Positions 41,596 through 49,494 of a DNA stretch of 64,000 nt are shown one piece after another. Every line of letters begins with the position of its first letter. Position 1 is the first letter of the stretch. Under the pieces are notes generated by a model, which saw nothing but the letters and a program-made list of their open reading frames with translations, was not told the origin of the DNA and made no database searches. A program made the position numbers and the translations under genes. Source of the DNA: Anaerolinea sp. (lineage in GTDB: Bacteria; Chloroflexota; Anaerolineae; Anaerolineales; Villigracilaceae). The DNA is taken from contig DYID01000002.1 in NCBI GenBank assembly GCA_020723805.1, forward strand, positions 1 through 64,000, read 5' to 3'.

Positions 41596-44500
41596 ACGGC
41601 TTCAATACCAACCTGTTCGCCGCCGCGGCTTTGATCGCTTCCAGACTGAACAGCAGAGGGTGATATTCCACCTTCAGCCATGGCTCGATCTGGTCGTCGT
41701 AGTGCGGACTGAAGGGCTGCCCCGATTGCCCGGTGGGAATGATGGAGATGGATGCGTCCCAGTCCGCCGGGTCGGCGATGATGCGGTAGGCGGGACCCAA
41801 CGTCATGGCGTAGGGTTTATCGGCATAGTATGCGCCGCTGTCCACTGTGTTCCAGTTGCCGCCAGTGGGGAAGGGACCGCGGTTGAAGATGGGGCGCAGG
41901 GGTCCGATGCTGCCTAGCGGATGCGCGGCGGTGTACTGGTGAATGTCACCCCAGGTCTGGTCGCCGAGTTCGGTCACGGCGGCGGAGAGGGCAGAGGTGA
42001 GAATCTCGGCGCGGCGTCCGCCCCACCAAGGATTGGCGGGGTCGTCGAGCAGGTTTTGCAGGAACATGTAGGGGTAGCCTGCCAAAGTGAGATACGAGTC
42101 AATCGAAGCGGAATCCAGTTTCGGGTCGAGAGCGAGGCGGATGAGATTCCGCAGGGCGAGTTCGCTCAGGGCGGCGGCGCGGCTTTCGGGCGACATCACC
42201 CCATCCCAATCTTTCAAAAGAGAAACGGCGGTCTTTTCGGCGTCGGTTTGCGGCGTGGCTTCGGCGGCGATGGCTTGCGCCACCTGACGGTTGATGTCGC
42301 TGTACCAACTCGCCTGTAGTTTGGCAAAGTCTTCGGCGGTGGCATTCTTCAAATCGCGAATCGTCTGGCTGATGAGCGCGACGCGGTAGGGCGGCTGGTA
42401 GTAGTGCGAGAGGAAGTGGGGATAATCCAGCCCGGCGGGGCGATTATTGGCGGAGGCGAAAAAGTCGCCTTGGGGATTTTGCGCCGAGGGCAGTTCCGCG
42501 AAGGGAACGAAGCCCGTCCACTCGTGTTCGCCGTCGGACCCGGAAACGGGCAGCAAACCATAGAGGTCGTTCTTCGCCCGAACGGGGACGGCGCCGCTCA
42601 TCTGGTAGCCGATGTTGCCCGCCGTGTCGGCATAGACGAAGTTCATGCCGGGCAGCTGCCAGAGGGCGAGGGCGGCGCGGAATTCGTCCCAATTGGCGGC
42701 GCGGTTGAGTTGCAGGATGGCTTGGGCAAGCGGGCGTCCCTGGTCGAGACCCGTCCAGCGCAGGGCGAGATGCTGGGGGCTTTCAGGTGTCGCGTCGCTG
42801 ACGAGCGGTCCGTGATGGGTGAGACGCACCTTGAGCGTGACCGCTTCGCCGCCTTTGACCTGAATCACTTCTTCGCGGAAAGTGAGCGGTTTCCATTCGC
42901 CTTTGAAGAGATACTGCGTGCCGTCGTCGTTGAGGGTTTCGAGGAAGAGGTCTTGCACGTCGGGGCGGGCGTTGGTCACTGCCCAGGCGATGTGGGCGTT
43001 GTGACCGATTTCCACGCCGGGCAAACCAGGCAGAGATGCGCCGACGACGTTGTAGGCGTTGTCAGTAGTGTGGAGTCCGACTTCGTACCACAGGGTGGGC
43101 ATGGAGAGCGCCTGATGCGGATCGCCTGCCAGGAGCGGCTTGCCCGAGGCGGTGTGACTGCCGCCTACCACCCAGGCGTTGCTACCCTGGTTGGGAAGGA
43201 GTAGCGCGACATTTATGTCGCTTTGTAGCAAGGGCGACATGAATGTCGCCCCACGCAGTGCGACGTTTACGTCGTTTTGCAAGGGCGACATAAATGTCGT
43301 CCCACGTAGCGCGACGTTTACGTCGCTTTGAACGGACGACATGAATGTCGTCCCACGTAGCGCGACATTCATGTCGCCTTGAGTGAGCGAGATAAATCTC
43401 GCTCCACGCAGCATGGCGTCAATTGTTTCGGGCTGGAGCGCGGCGTTGGCGTCGGGGATGACATCGGGACCGGGGTATTCGGGCAGGAGGGGGAGAAGCT
43501 CTTCCCACGAGAGGCTTTGGGTCAGTTTGCTGATGACGAGTTCGTCCTGGTAGTTGTTGCTCAAGCCCCAGGCGACGAGTTTGCCGAAGACGAGCGAGTC
43601 AATTGGGGTCCAGAGCTGGGGCGTGATGCCGAGAATCTTGAATTCGAGCGGGAGTTTGTTCCCGGCGTGAGCGAGGAAGGCGTTGACCCCGTCAGCGTAG
43701 GCTTGCAGGGCGGCTTGGGTTGCGGGGTCGAGGGTTTCCCAGTCGGCTTCGGCGGATTCGGTCATGCCGAGGATGCGCATCATGGTGTCGTTTCTCAATC
43801 CGCGCTCGCCGATGACCTCGCTCAGCGTGCCATGTGCGGCGCGGCGGGCGGATTCCATTGCCCAAAGCCGGTCTTGGGCATGGACGAAGCCTTGCGCGAA
43901 GAACAGGTCGTGGGCGTTTTCGGCGAAGATGTGCGGGATGCCGCTCGCATCACGATAGACGGTGACGGGTGCGGTGAGTCCCTCGATGGCGAGTTCGCCG
44001 TCCACTTGCGGCAGGGCGGGGCGGATGACGCTGAGCCATACGGCGGCTGGAGCAATGACGGCGATGATGAGGAGGAAAACGAAAAGGTAAAGCAGGATTT
44101 TCTTGAGGGTGCGCATGAGGGACTCCTTGGGCGGGAGGGAACGAAAGGCGCGGATAAGCACAAGAAAGAAAATGAGGAGAATTGCCAGCCCCGCCAGCGT
44201 CCATTTGACTGCCGCGGCGAGGGAGGCGAGAAAGACCAGCGCGGCAGGCGTCTCGTGCAGGACGGTGAGCATGAGCAGGTGCAGGGAGTTTTCGATGTAA
44301 TCGAGCAGGGCGGCGAGAAAGGGGGCGGCGAAAAAGGTCAGGGTGAGGCGCGCCGGCGGATGGTCGGGGCGATGCGTGAGGACGGCGAGCCAACTGCTCA
44401 ATGCCAGGGCATAGGCGAGAGGATAGAGGAAGTCCAGCCACATGCCGCTGACGTAGTCGCGGACGTTTGGTTCTCCCCAAGCGGCGAGGACGGATTGGAA

Positions 44501-44668
44501 TTTTTCGGCAGTGAATGCCAGTTGCAGGTCGAAGATAGTCGGTGCGCCGGGGGGCAGGTTCGCCAGTCCGCGTGTCAGCAACCAGAAGAGAAACCCCGCC
44601 AGCGCGGTGAAGGTCAGCGCACGGCGGGTGGAGGCGAGGGTCGAGTGGAGGCGACGGAGGGATGACAT
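41594..44668 (-). CDS. penicillin acylase family Ntn-hydrolase with N-terminal membrane domain
   Basis: A 1024-residue protein. Residues 1-180 contain about four membrane helices not normal for the family. From Met185 on it is a penicillin amidase/acylase: a membrane anchor, an alpha-chain region (TVYRDASGIPHIFAENAHDLFFAQGFVHAQDRLW), then a spacer and the beta chain starting at the predicted nucleophile Ser near residue 496 (NQGSNAWVVGGSHTASGKPLLAGDPH). Such enzymes cleave N-acyl amides, including acyl-homoserine lactones. The spacer holds about 70 residues encoded by REP repeats. AAGGAG lies 7 nt before Met185 (ATG at 44116), so a shorter enzyme may also start there. Confidence 0.92.
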   Translation of the reverse strand: MSSLRRLHSTLASTRRALTFTALAGFLFWLLTRGLANLPPGAPTIFDLQLAFTAEKFQSVLAAWGEPNVRDYVSGMWLDFLYPLAYALALSSWLAVLTHRPDHPPARLTLTFFAAPFLAALLDYIENSLHLLMLTVLHETPAALVFLASLAAAVKWTLAGLAILLIFFLVLIRAFRSLPPKESLMRTLKKILLYLFVFLLIIAVIAPAAVWLSVIRPALPQVDGELAIEGLTAPVTVYRDASGIPHIFAENAHDLFFAQGFVHAQDRLWAMESARRAAHGTLSEVIGERGLRNDTMMRILGMTESAEADWETLDPATQAALQAYADGVNAFLAHAGNKLPLEFKILGITPQLWTPIDSLVFGKLVAWGLSNNYQDELVISKLTQSLSWEELLPLLPEYPGPDVIPDANAALQPETIDAMLRGARFISLTQGDMNVALRGTTFMSSVQSDVNVALRGTTFMSPLQNDVNVALRGATFMSPLLQSDINVALLLPNQGSNAWVVGGSHTASGKPLLAGDPHQALSMPTLWYEVGLHTTDNAYNVVGASLPGLPGVEIGHNAHIAWAVTNARPDVQDLFLETLNDDGTQYLFKGEWKPLTFREEVIQVKGGEAVTLKVRLTHHGPLVSDATPESPQHLALRWTGLDQGRPLAQAILQLNRAANWDEFRAALALWQLPGMNFVYADTAGNIGYQMSGAVPVRAKNDLYGLLPVSGSDGEHEWTGFVPFAELPSAQNPQGDFFASANNRPAGLDYPHFLSHYYQPPYRVALISQTIRDLKNATAEDFAKLQASWYSDINRQVAQAIAAEATPQTDAEKTAVSLLKDWDGVMSPESRAAALSELALRNLIRLALDPKLDSASIDSYLTLAGYPYMFLQNLLDDPANPWWGGRRAEILTSALSAAVTELGDQTWGDIHQYTAAHPLGSIGPLRPIFNRGPFPTGGNWNTVDSGAYYADKPYAMTLGPAYRIIADPADWDASISIIPTGQSGQPFSPHYDDQIEPWLKVEYHPLLFSLEAIKAAAANRLVLKP
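43201..43410. repeat. in-frame tandem array of REP palindromes
   Basis: Exactly 210 bp (70 codons): four tandem units of 51-54 bp, each with two palindromes such as GCGACATT-T-ATGTCGC and GGCGACATGAATGTCGCC, joined by CCACGTAGCG-type GTAG/GTGG heads. Translated, they give repeated LRGTTFMS..Q.DVNVA. The last unit instead carries GAGCGAGATAAATCTCGCTC. The array lies just before the acylase nucleophile. Confidence 0.9.
44114..44131 (-). promoter_or_regulatory. internal Shine-Dalgarno site and ATG in the acylase gene
   Basis: AAGGAG, 7 nt, then ATG (Met185 of the long reading) followed by RTLKKILLYLFVFLLI, a typical start of an exported acylase. It suggests an alternative, shorter product without the four-helix domain. 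Confidence 0.5.
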
Positions 44669-44695
44669 CCTGGTTGTAAACCTCTATATGTTGTG

Positions 44696-45241
44696 CTAGA
44701 TGATTTCTCTCACCTGATACAGCAAATTGTCTTCTACTTTGTACAACAACGGTGCGACCTGAATTTTGGGGTAACGCAGTCTCAGCCGTTTGGCTTCGCT
44801 CAGCACAAAGTCCACTTCGTTGCCGATTTCGAACATGGGGGCGAAGTGCATGAAATGCTGTTCTGCCCATTCCCGCTCCCAGCCAGCATTTTCAACCAAT
44901 CCGTTGATGAAGATTTCCTTGCGCGCCGCGAGATTGACCATGCCGCACTGATTGTGACCGATGAGCGCGATGCTTTTCACGCCTCCCACGGCGATGGCAT
45001 AAGAGACCTTGAACTCGCTGTAACGCAGATTTGCGCCGCCCGCGCGGATGATGTAGGCGAAGTTGTCGGGGATGTGCAGGTGCTTGCGGTGATCCATGCA
45101 CATGCCGATGAGCAGCTGCGCCTGGGTGTAAGTTTCCTGCTCGCGGTGGAGGTTGTGATATTCCAATAGAAGCCCCACAGGCGTGTTGCGGAATTCGGGA
45201 AAAATCTCTTCAACCGAAGACACAGGGACAAGCCGATTCAT
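44696..45241 (-). CDS. beta-carbonic-anhydrase-like protein
   Basis: A 181-residue cytoplasmic protein with beta-carbonic anhydrase landmarks: CMDHR (Cys48, Asp50, Arg52, where the usual form is CxDSR), RAGGANLRYSEFKVSYAIAVGGVKSIALIGHNQCGM (His96, Cys99), so the three zinc ligands and the Asp-Arg pair are kept. Substitution of the usual Ser by His next to the dyad, and short length, mark a diverged branch; activity on carbon dioxide is likely but not certain. It is transcribed with the TPR-like gene 29 bp upstream. Confidence 0.85.
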   Translation of the reverse strand: MNRLVPVSSVEEIFPEFRNTPVGLLLEYHNLHREQETYTQAQLLIGMCMDHRKHLHIPDNFAYIIRAGGANLRYSEFKVSYAIAVGGVKSIALIGHNQCGMVNLAARKEIFINGLVENAGWEREWAEQHFMHFAPMFEIGNEVDFVLSEAKRLRLRYPKIQVAPLLYKVEDNLLYQVREII

Positions 45242-45270
45242 GATGATCTCTCCTCAGGCGGCGCATTTAC

Positions 45271-45735
45271 CTATGAGATGCTTTCCAAATCCTTTTCAAG
45301 AAGACGCTTCTCTTCCTCGTCTTCGATTTGTTCCAGCATTTCCTGCGCCTTTTCGAAATATACCTTCATGGCAACGCGGTTGTTGGCGAGCATCTCGGCG
45401 CGGGCGAGGGTCTCATAAGCGTAACCGCGCAGAAAAGGGGAGAGTTCTCTGGCATATTGCAAAGCGAGCAGACCGTACCTGCGCGCATTGTGCGGCTGTC
45501 GAATGAGACAATACACCCGCGAAACCTGCCAGTAGCCGATGGACAGGTTTTCGGGGGAGACGTCCTGCCGCTGGGTCCAATGCCAGAGGGAGGCGATGGC
45601 GGTGTGCAGCATCTCCATGTTCTCCTCTGTGGAGCGATTGCCGTCTTTTTCGATGTTGTCCCAGGTTTTGTTGAAGCATTCGGTGGAGAAGAAACGATGT
45701 GCCTGCTGAAGGTCAAAATTCGGTGAATCCGCCAT
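45271..45735 (-). CDS. TPR-like helical protein
   Basis: A 154-residue, all-helical protein with tetratricopeptide-like helices (SIGYWQVSRVYCLIRQPHNARRYGLLALQYA, YAYETLARAEMLANNRVAMKVYFEKAQEML). It probably works as a protein-interaction factor; no partner is evident except the adjoining carbonic-anhydrase-like protein. The start is ATG 45735 (AAGGAT site); a longer reading to 45882 only translates a REP-type element (copy at 45758-45843) and is rejected. Confidence 0.8.
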   Translation of the reverse strand: MADSPNFDLQQAHRFFSTECFNKTWDNIEKDGNRSTEENMEMLHTAIASLWHWTQRQDVSPENLSIGYWQVSRVYCLIRQPHNARRYGLLALQYARELSPFLRGYAYETLARAEMLANNRVAMKVYFEKAQEMLEQIEDEEEKRLLEKDLESIS

Positions 45736-45757
45736 AGTAAATCCTTGTTTGAAATAA

Positions 45758-45843
45758 GTGGTGTTACGCAGTTTATTCGTGCCGCGATGTTCATGTCGCC
45801 TGAAAACACGAGATAAATCTTGCGCCAGCGCGTAAGGTGAGTG
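45758..45843. repeat. 86-bp double-REP element, degenerate copy
   Basis: TTACGCAGTTT, palindrome GCGATGTTCATGTCGC, CTGAAAAC, palindrome ACGAGATAAATCTTGC, then CGCGTAAGGTGAGT. The right terminal repeat is intact, the left one decayed. It shares layout and sequence with 51264, 55793 and 59450. Confidence 0.85.
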
Positions 45844-45885
45844 AAATAAAAGAGAAGGCGGTGAAACTTGAAAGACGCCCAAACG

Positions 45886-46167
45886 CTATTTGACCAGACT
45901 GACCACCTGCGGTCTGGAATGAGGAACGCGCCGAATTTCCCCCCGCGCCTCCATGTCCAGTTTGACTGTGGTCACATACCAGGTGACCGACCCCTCGAAT
46001 TTGCCGCGCAATTCCTTTTCCACGGTGCGGGCGAGTTTCATGAAAGGCATTTCCCTGTGCTGGCTGAGCGCGGATGTGATTGCCCGATGAATGATTTCGT
46101 ATTTTTCCCTGCTGATGTTTACCCCCTGCTTTTTATCGGGGTGAAGGGTTCGGATGGTGTCTTTCAT
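45886..46167 (-). CDS. DUF6958-like winged-helix protein
   Basis: A 93-residue protein: LHPDKKQGVNISREKYEIIHRAITSAL, then LARTVEKELRGKFEGSVTWYVTTVKLDMEARGEIRRVP. The order of helices followed by a basic wing-like segment resembles a small winged-helix family (DUF6958, recalled from pattern). A DNA-binding or regulatory role is possible. AAAGGAGG precedes ATG 46167; the earlier ATG at 46203 is less likely. Confidence 0.75.
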   Translation of the reverse strand: MKDTIRTLHPDKKQGVNISREKYEIIHRAITSALSQHREMPFMKLARTVEKELRGKFEGSVTWYVTTVKLDMEARGEIRRVPHSRPQVVSLVK

Positions 46168-46222
46168 TACGCGCCTCCTTTGGCGGAAATATTCTACCCC
46201 CAAGCGCAGGATGTGACAAACA

Positions 46223-46250
46223 GCCCTCCGTAACTCGATTACGGAGGGCT
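46223..46250 (-). terminator. hairpin after the Fe-S oxidoreductase gene
   Basis: AGCCCTCCGTAA and TTACGGAGGGCT flank a 5-nt loop just past the stop codon at 46256. Confidence 0.65.
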
Positions 46251-46255
46251 CGACT

Positions 46256-48238
46256 TTACTTCAACCGTTCCGCCACCAACTCCGCCACATCCTTGACCTG
46301 CACCTCGCCGCCGTCGGCTTTGGACGCGTCGCTCATCATCGTCAGGCAGAACGGGCAGCCCACCGCCACGGTATTTGCCCCTGTCGCTTTGGCTTCCTTG
46401 AACCTCGCTTCATTCACCCGGCTTGTGCCTGCTTCCTCTTCCTTCCACATCTGCGCCCCTCCCGCGCCGCAGCAGAAGGACTGAGCGCCATGACGCGGCA
46501 TCTCGATGGTTGTCACGCCTGTGGACTTCAATGCCTCGCGCGGCGCGTCGAATACCTTGTTGTGCCTGCCCAAATAACACGGGTCATGGAAGGTTACTAA
46601 CCACTGTTCACTGGTTACTGATAACTGTATCTTTCCTGCCCCAACCAGCTCGTTGATAAATTGGGTGTGGTGAATCACTTCATAGTTTCCCCCAAAGGCA
46701 GGATACTCGTTCTTGATGGTATGCAGACAATGAGGACAGGTCGTCACGATGCGCTTCGGCTTGACCTCGTTGAGGATTTCCACGTTTTGCGTTGCCAGCC
46801 CGAAGAAGATGTCCTCGCGTCCGGCGCGCCGCGCCGAATCGCCCGTGCAGGATTCGTTTTTACCCAACACCGCATAATTGACCCCCGCCGCGTTCAAAAT
46901 CTTCGCAAAGGCTTGCGCGGTCTTTTGCGCGCGGGCGTCAGTGGCGGGAGCGCACCCCACCCACCACAAAATCTCCGGCTCGGGGTTTTGCTCGATGGTC
47001 GGCACGTTCAACCCCTCCGCCCACTTCATGCGGTCCGCCTGCGAGACGTTCCATGGGTTCATGTTGCGCTCCATGCCCTTGAACGCGGTCTCCAACTGTT
47101 TTGGGAACGCGCTCTCCATCATCGAAAGGTTGCGGCGGATGTCGAGAATGTCGCGCATCGGTTCATTGCCGACGGGGCAAATATCCACGCACGCGCCGCA
47201 ACTGGTGCAAGCCCACACGGCTTCCTCGGAGATCAACTGCGTGAGCGGCACATCGGTCCCGCCGCCGAAGTTCAGGTGATAGCGTTTGTTGATTTCCAGC
47301 GCGGCAGGCGAAAGCAGTTTGCCTGTGTTGTAGGCAGGACAGACTTCCTGACAGCGGAAGCACATGATACAGGCGTAACTGTCCATGAGCTGTTCCCAGC
47401 CCAAATCCTTCATCGTTGCCGCGCCGAACTGTTCAATCGTCTGGTCGTCGAGATTGATGTAACTTAACTCGCCGATGGATCTGCGTTCGGGTTTCAACGC
47501 AAAATTGATGGGCGCAAAGAACAGGTGAATGTGCTTGGAATACGGGAAGTAGGGGAGGAACGCCACCACCGCGCCGATGGACAGCCAGAACATGATGCGC
47601 TCGCCGATGAGCAAAGCGTTCGCGTCCCACGCGGACCATAGACCTGCCACCGCCGAAATGAACGGCTGCCAACGATCATAGCCTTTCTCCGCCACGTAAA
47701 ACGACTCGCCCAACAGCCGCGCCGTGTTATGCGTCAGAATGAACAACGCCACAATGGCAGAGTCGCGCAAGATGCCGAAACGCGCTTTGGGATGCAGCAG
47801 AGTCGTCTCGCGCGTGGACAGAGTCGCAGGTCGAAGAACGAAGCGGCGCACCACCAGCGCAATCATCCCGATGAGGATTGCCACGTTGGCGACATCAGCG
47901 AGAAGGCGGTAGAAATCGCCAAACCAGCCGAGATGTTCGAGTAATTTGTAATGGGTGAATGCGTAGATCAGGTCGGCGAGGTTGATGAGGAGAAAAGAGA
48001 GAAATCCCCAGCCGATGAGCGCGTGCAGGATGCTCGTCCAGAGGCGGAAGCGGAAGACCGGTTGGAACAAGCCGACTTTGACGATGAGTTCCCCCAGGCG
48101 CTTCCAGAGGAGATGCCAATCGGGTCTGCCGTGTCCGCTGGAGATGTGGGCGATGATGCGCTTGACGCCCTTGTAGGTGAAGTAGAGCGATGCGGCAGTT
48201 GCAAGGACGAAGAGGATTTTTTCGGTGAGCGAGAGCAT
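46256..48238 (-). CDS. HdrD/GlpC-like membrane Fe-S oxidoreductase
   Basis: A 660-residue membrane protein: about five helices in residues 1-255 of the nitrate-reductase-gamma/DsrM type with His residues suited to haem b, then two 4Fe-4S ferredoxin motifs (CIMCFRCQEVCP and CTSCGACVDICP) and two CCG domains (VGCAP, CPHCLHTIKNEYP; FHDPCYLGRHN, FCCGAGG, CPFCLTMM), as in heterodisulfide reductase HdrD. It probably moves electrons between the quinone pool and a cytoplasmic thiol or disulfide carrier. It lacks a signal peptide. A repeat element adds about 12 residues (QLSVTSEQWLV) between the two CCG domains. A LysR gene precedes it. Confidence 0.93.
   Translation of the reverse strand: MLSLTEKILFVLATAASLYFTYKGVKRIIAHISSGHGRPDWHLLWKRLGELIVKVGLFQPVFRFRLWTSILHALIGWGFLSFLLINLADLIYAFTHYKLLEHLGWFGDFYRLLADVANVAILIGMIALVVRRFVLRPATLSTRETTLLHPKARFGILRDSAIVALFILTHNTARLLGESFYVAEKGYDRWQPFISAVAGLWSAWDANALLIGERIMFWLSIGAVVAFLPYFPYSKHIHLFFAPINFALKPERRSIGELSYINLDDQTIEQFGAATMKDLGWEQLMDSYACIMCFRCQEVCPAYNTGKLLSPAALEINKRYHLNFGGGTDVPLTQLISEEAVWACTSCGACVDICPVGNEPMRDILDIRRNLSMMESAFPKQLETAFKGMERNMNPWNVSQADRMKWAEGLNVPTIEQNPEPEILWWVGCAPATDARAQKTAQAFAKILNAAGVNYAVLGKNESCTGDSARRAGREDIFFGLATQNVEILNEVKPKRIVTTCPHCLHTIKNEYPAFGGNYEVIHHTQFINELVGAGKIQLSVTSEQWLVTFHDPCYLGRHNKVFDAPREALKSTGVTTIEMPRHGAQSFCCGAGGAQMWKEEEAGTSRVNEARFKEAKATGANTVAVGCPFCLTMMSDASKADGGEVQVKDVAELVAERLK
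46593..46628. repeat. CAGTTATCAGTAACCAGTGAACAG-like repeat within the gene
   Basis: Short alternating TTACTGATAACTG and CCACTGTTCACTGGTTACTG segments with internal symmetry, of the simple A/C/T repeat type common between genes; here it is read in frame as QLSVTSEQWLVTF. Confidence 0.6.
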
Positions 48239-48378
48239 GGTTCCTCCTGAAGTGAAAATAAAACGAAGCCAAACCTCTGCGATGGGTTTGCTTCGTCGGG
48301 GTCAATCGCTGGCGTCAGAGACGAGTTGCAACGGCGTCATGCCTGTAGTGTAGCATATTCTGCCGCTTGCGGGCAATC

Positions 48379-49326
48379 TCATGATGCTGGCTGGATATTT
48401 ACCAGACTGTCCCAGAGTTCGTTGTTGATTTTTTCGTATTGCGATTTGACGAAATCCCAAAACAGTGACTGCGCCCGCGTGAACGGAAAACCGATGTGAC
48501 GCGCCATGTAGATTTTGCGGCGCAGGTCCATCCCGTCCACTTCGACCTTTTTCAAGCGCCCCAGAGCCAGCCCGCGCGCGGCGATCATTTCGGAGACGAA
48601 GGCGATGCCTACACCGCGTTCCACCGAGAGCGCCACAGCCTCCATGCTGCCGAGTTCCATGACGATGTTGAGATTGTCCATGGTGATTTGGTGTTGTTTC
48701 AACCCCTCCATGACGGTTTCGCAGGTGCCTGTCATCTCTTCACATTTGACGATGGGCTGGTCGAGCAAATCGGAGGGCAGGGCGTGACCGTAGTTTGCCC
48801 AGGGATGATTGGGATGGACGATAAGGACGATACGGTCTTCGAAGAAGGGGACGCAGATGATGTCGCGGTGTTCGATGAGTTTGCTGGACACGCCGATGGG
48901 AATTACACGATCGAGGAGTCGTTCCACGACCCCCTCGCGGCTCATCACTTTGACGCGCGGATGCACAGCAGGGTAACTTTGCCGGAACTCGGCAAGCAGA
49001 ATGGGCAGGAGATACCTTCCCGCCGAGGTGGAACAGCCAATGAGCAGTTCGCCGCCGATCTGGTTGTTGACATCCTGCAGGCTGTCTTCGAGCAGGCGTG
49101 CCGCAAGCAGGACTTCGCGCACCATCGGCAGGATGGTCTGCCCCGCTTCGCTCAATTCGACCGAACGCCCGCCGCGGATGAATAATTCCGTGTTGTAGGC
49201 GCGTTCCAATGACTGAATGCTTTGGCTGACCGCCGACTGCGACATGTGCAGCCGTTTGGCGGCTCGGCTGAAGTTCAATTCCTCCGCCGCCACAAGGAAA
49301 ACCCGCAGGCTGGAAAGTTCGATCAT
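48379..49326 (-). CDS. LysR-type transcriptional regulator
   Basis: A 315-residue regulator with N-terminal winged helix (LRVFLVAAEELNFSRAAKRLHMSQSAVSQSIQSLERAYNTELFIR) and a LysR substrate-binding domain (GELLIGCSTSAGRYLLPILLAEFRQSYPAV, the form typical of CbbR/CysB-like members). It likely controls neighbouring genes of the Fe-S oxidoreductase, rhodanese and cytochrome group. GGAG precedes ATG 49326; the longer 49386 start is rejected. The effector is unknown. Confidence 0.93.
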   Translation of the reverse strand: MIELSSLRVFLVAAEELNFSRAAKRLHMSQSAVSQSIQSLERAYNTELFIRGGRSVELSEAGQTILPMVREVLLAARLLEDSLQDVNNQIGGELLIGCSTSAGRYLLPILLAEFRQSYPAVHPRVKVMSREGVVERLLDRVIPIGVSSKLIEHRDIICVPFFEDRIVLIVHPNHPWANYGHALPSDLLDQPIVKCEEMTGTCETVMEGLKQHQITMDNLNIVMELGSMEAVALSVERGVGIAFVSEMIAARGLALGRLKKVEVDGMDLRRKIYMARHIGFPFTRAQSLFWDFVKSQYEKINNELWDSLVNIQPAS

Positions 49327-49451
49327 CCTTCTCTCCGTAATAAGAGACGCTAATGTGTTTCTGCTATAAGAATAAGCGGTTGACATTGTTGCGCCTAGTG
49401 AAATTTGTCCGCAGTTAGGGGTGACAGGATAGGATGAACACCCTATATGGA

Positions 49452-49482
49452 AACTGCCCGCAGGGCATGCCTGCGGGCAGTT
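49452..49482 (-). terminator. hairpin terminator after the rhodanese gene
   Basis: AACTGCCCGCAG and CTGCGGGCAGTT form a 12-bp stem with a 7-nt loop, 12 bp past the rhodanese stop codon. Confidence 0.8.
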
Positions 49483-49494
49483 GTTTGGATGGGG

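Noticed and set aside
43201-43410. CRISPR array
   Set aside because: Units are tandem palindromes with no unique spacers, keep an open frame and have no cas genes nearby.
45736-45882. N-terminal extension of the TPR-like protein
   Set aside because: It is only the translation of a double-REP element; the same peptide (RDLS.V.RRHE.R) arises from the other copies at 51264 and 55793.
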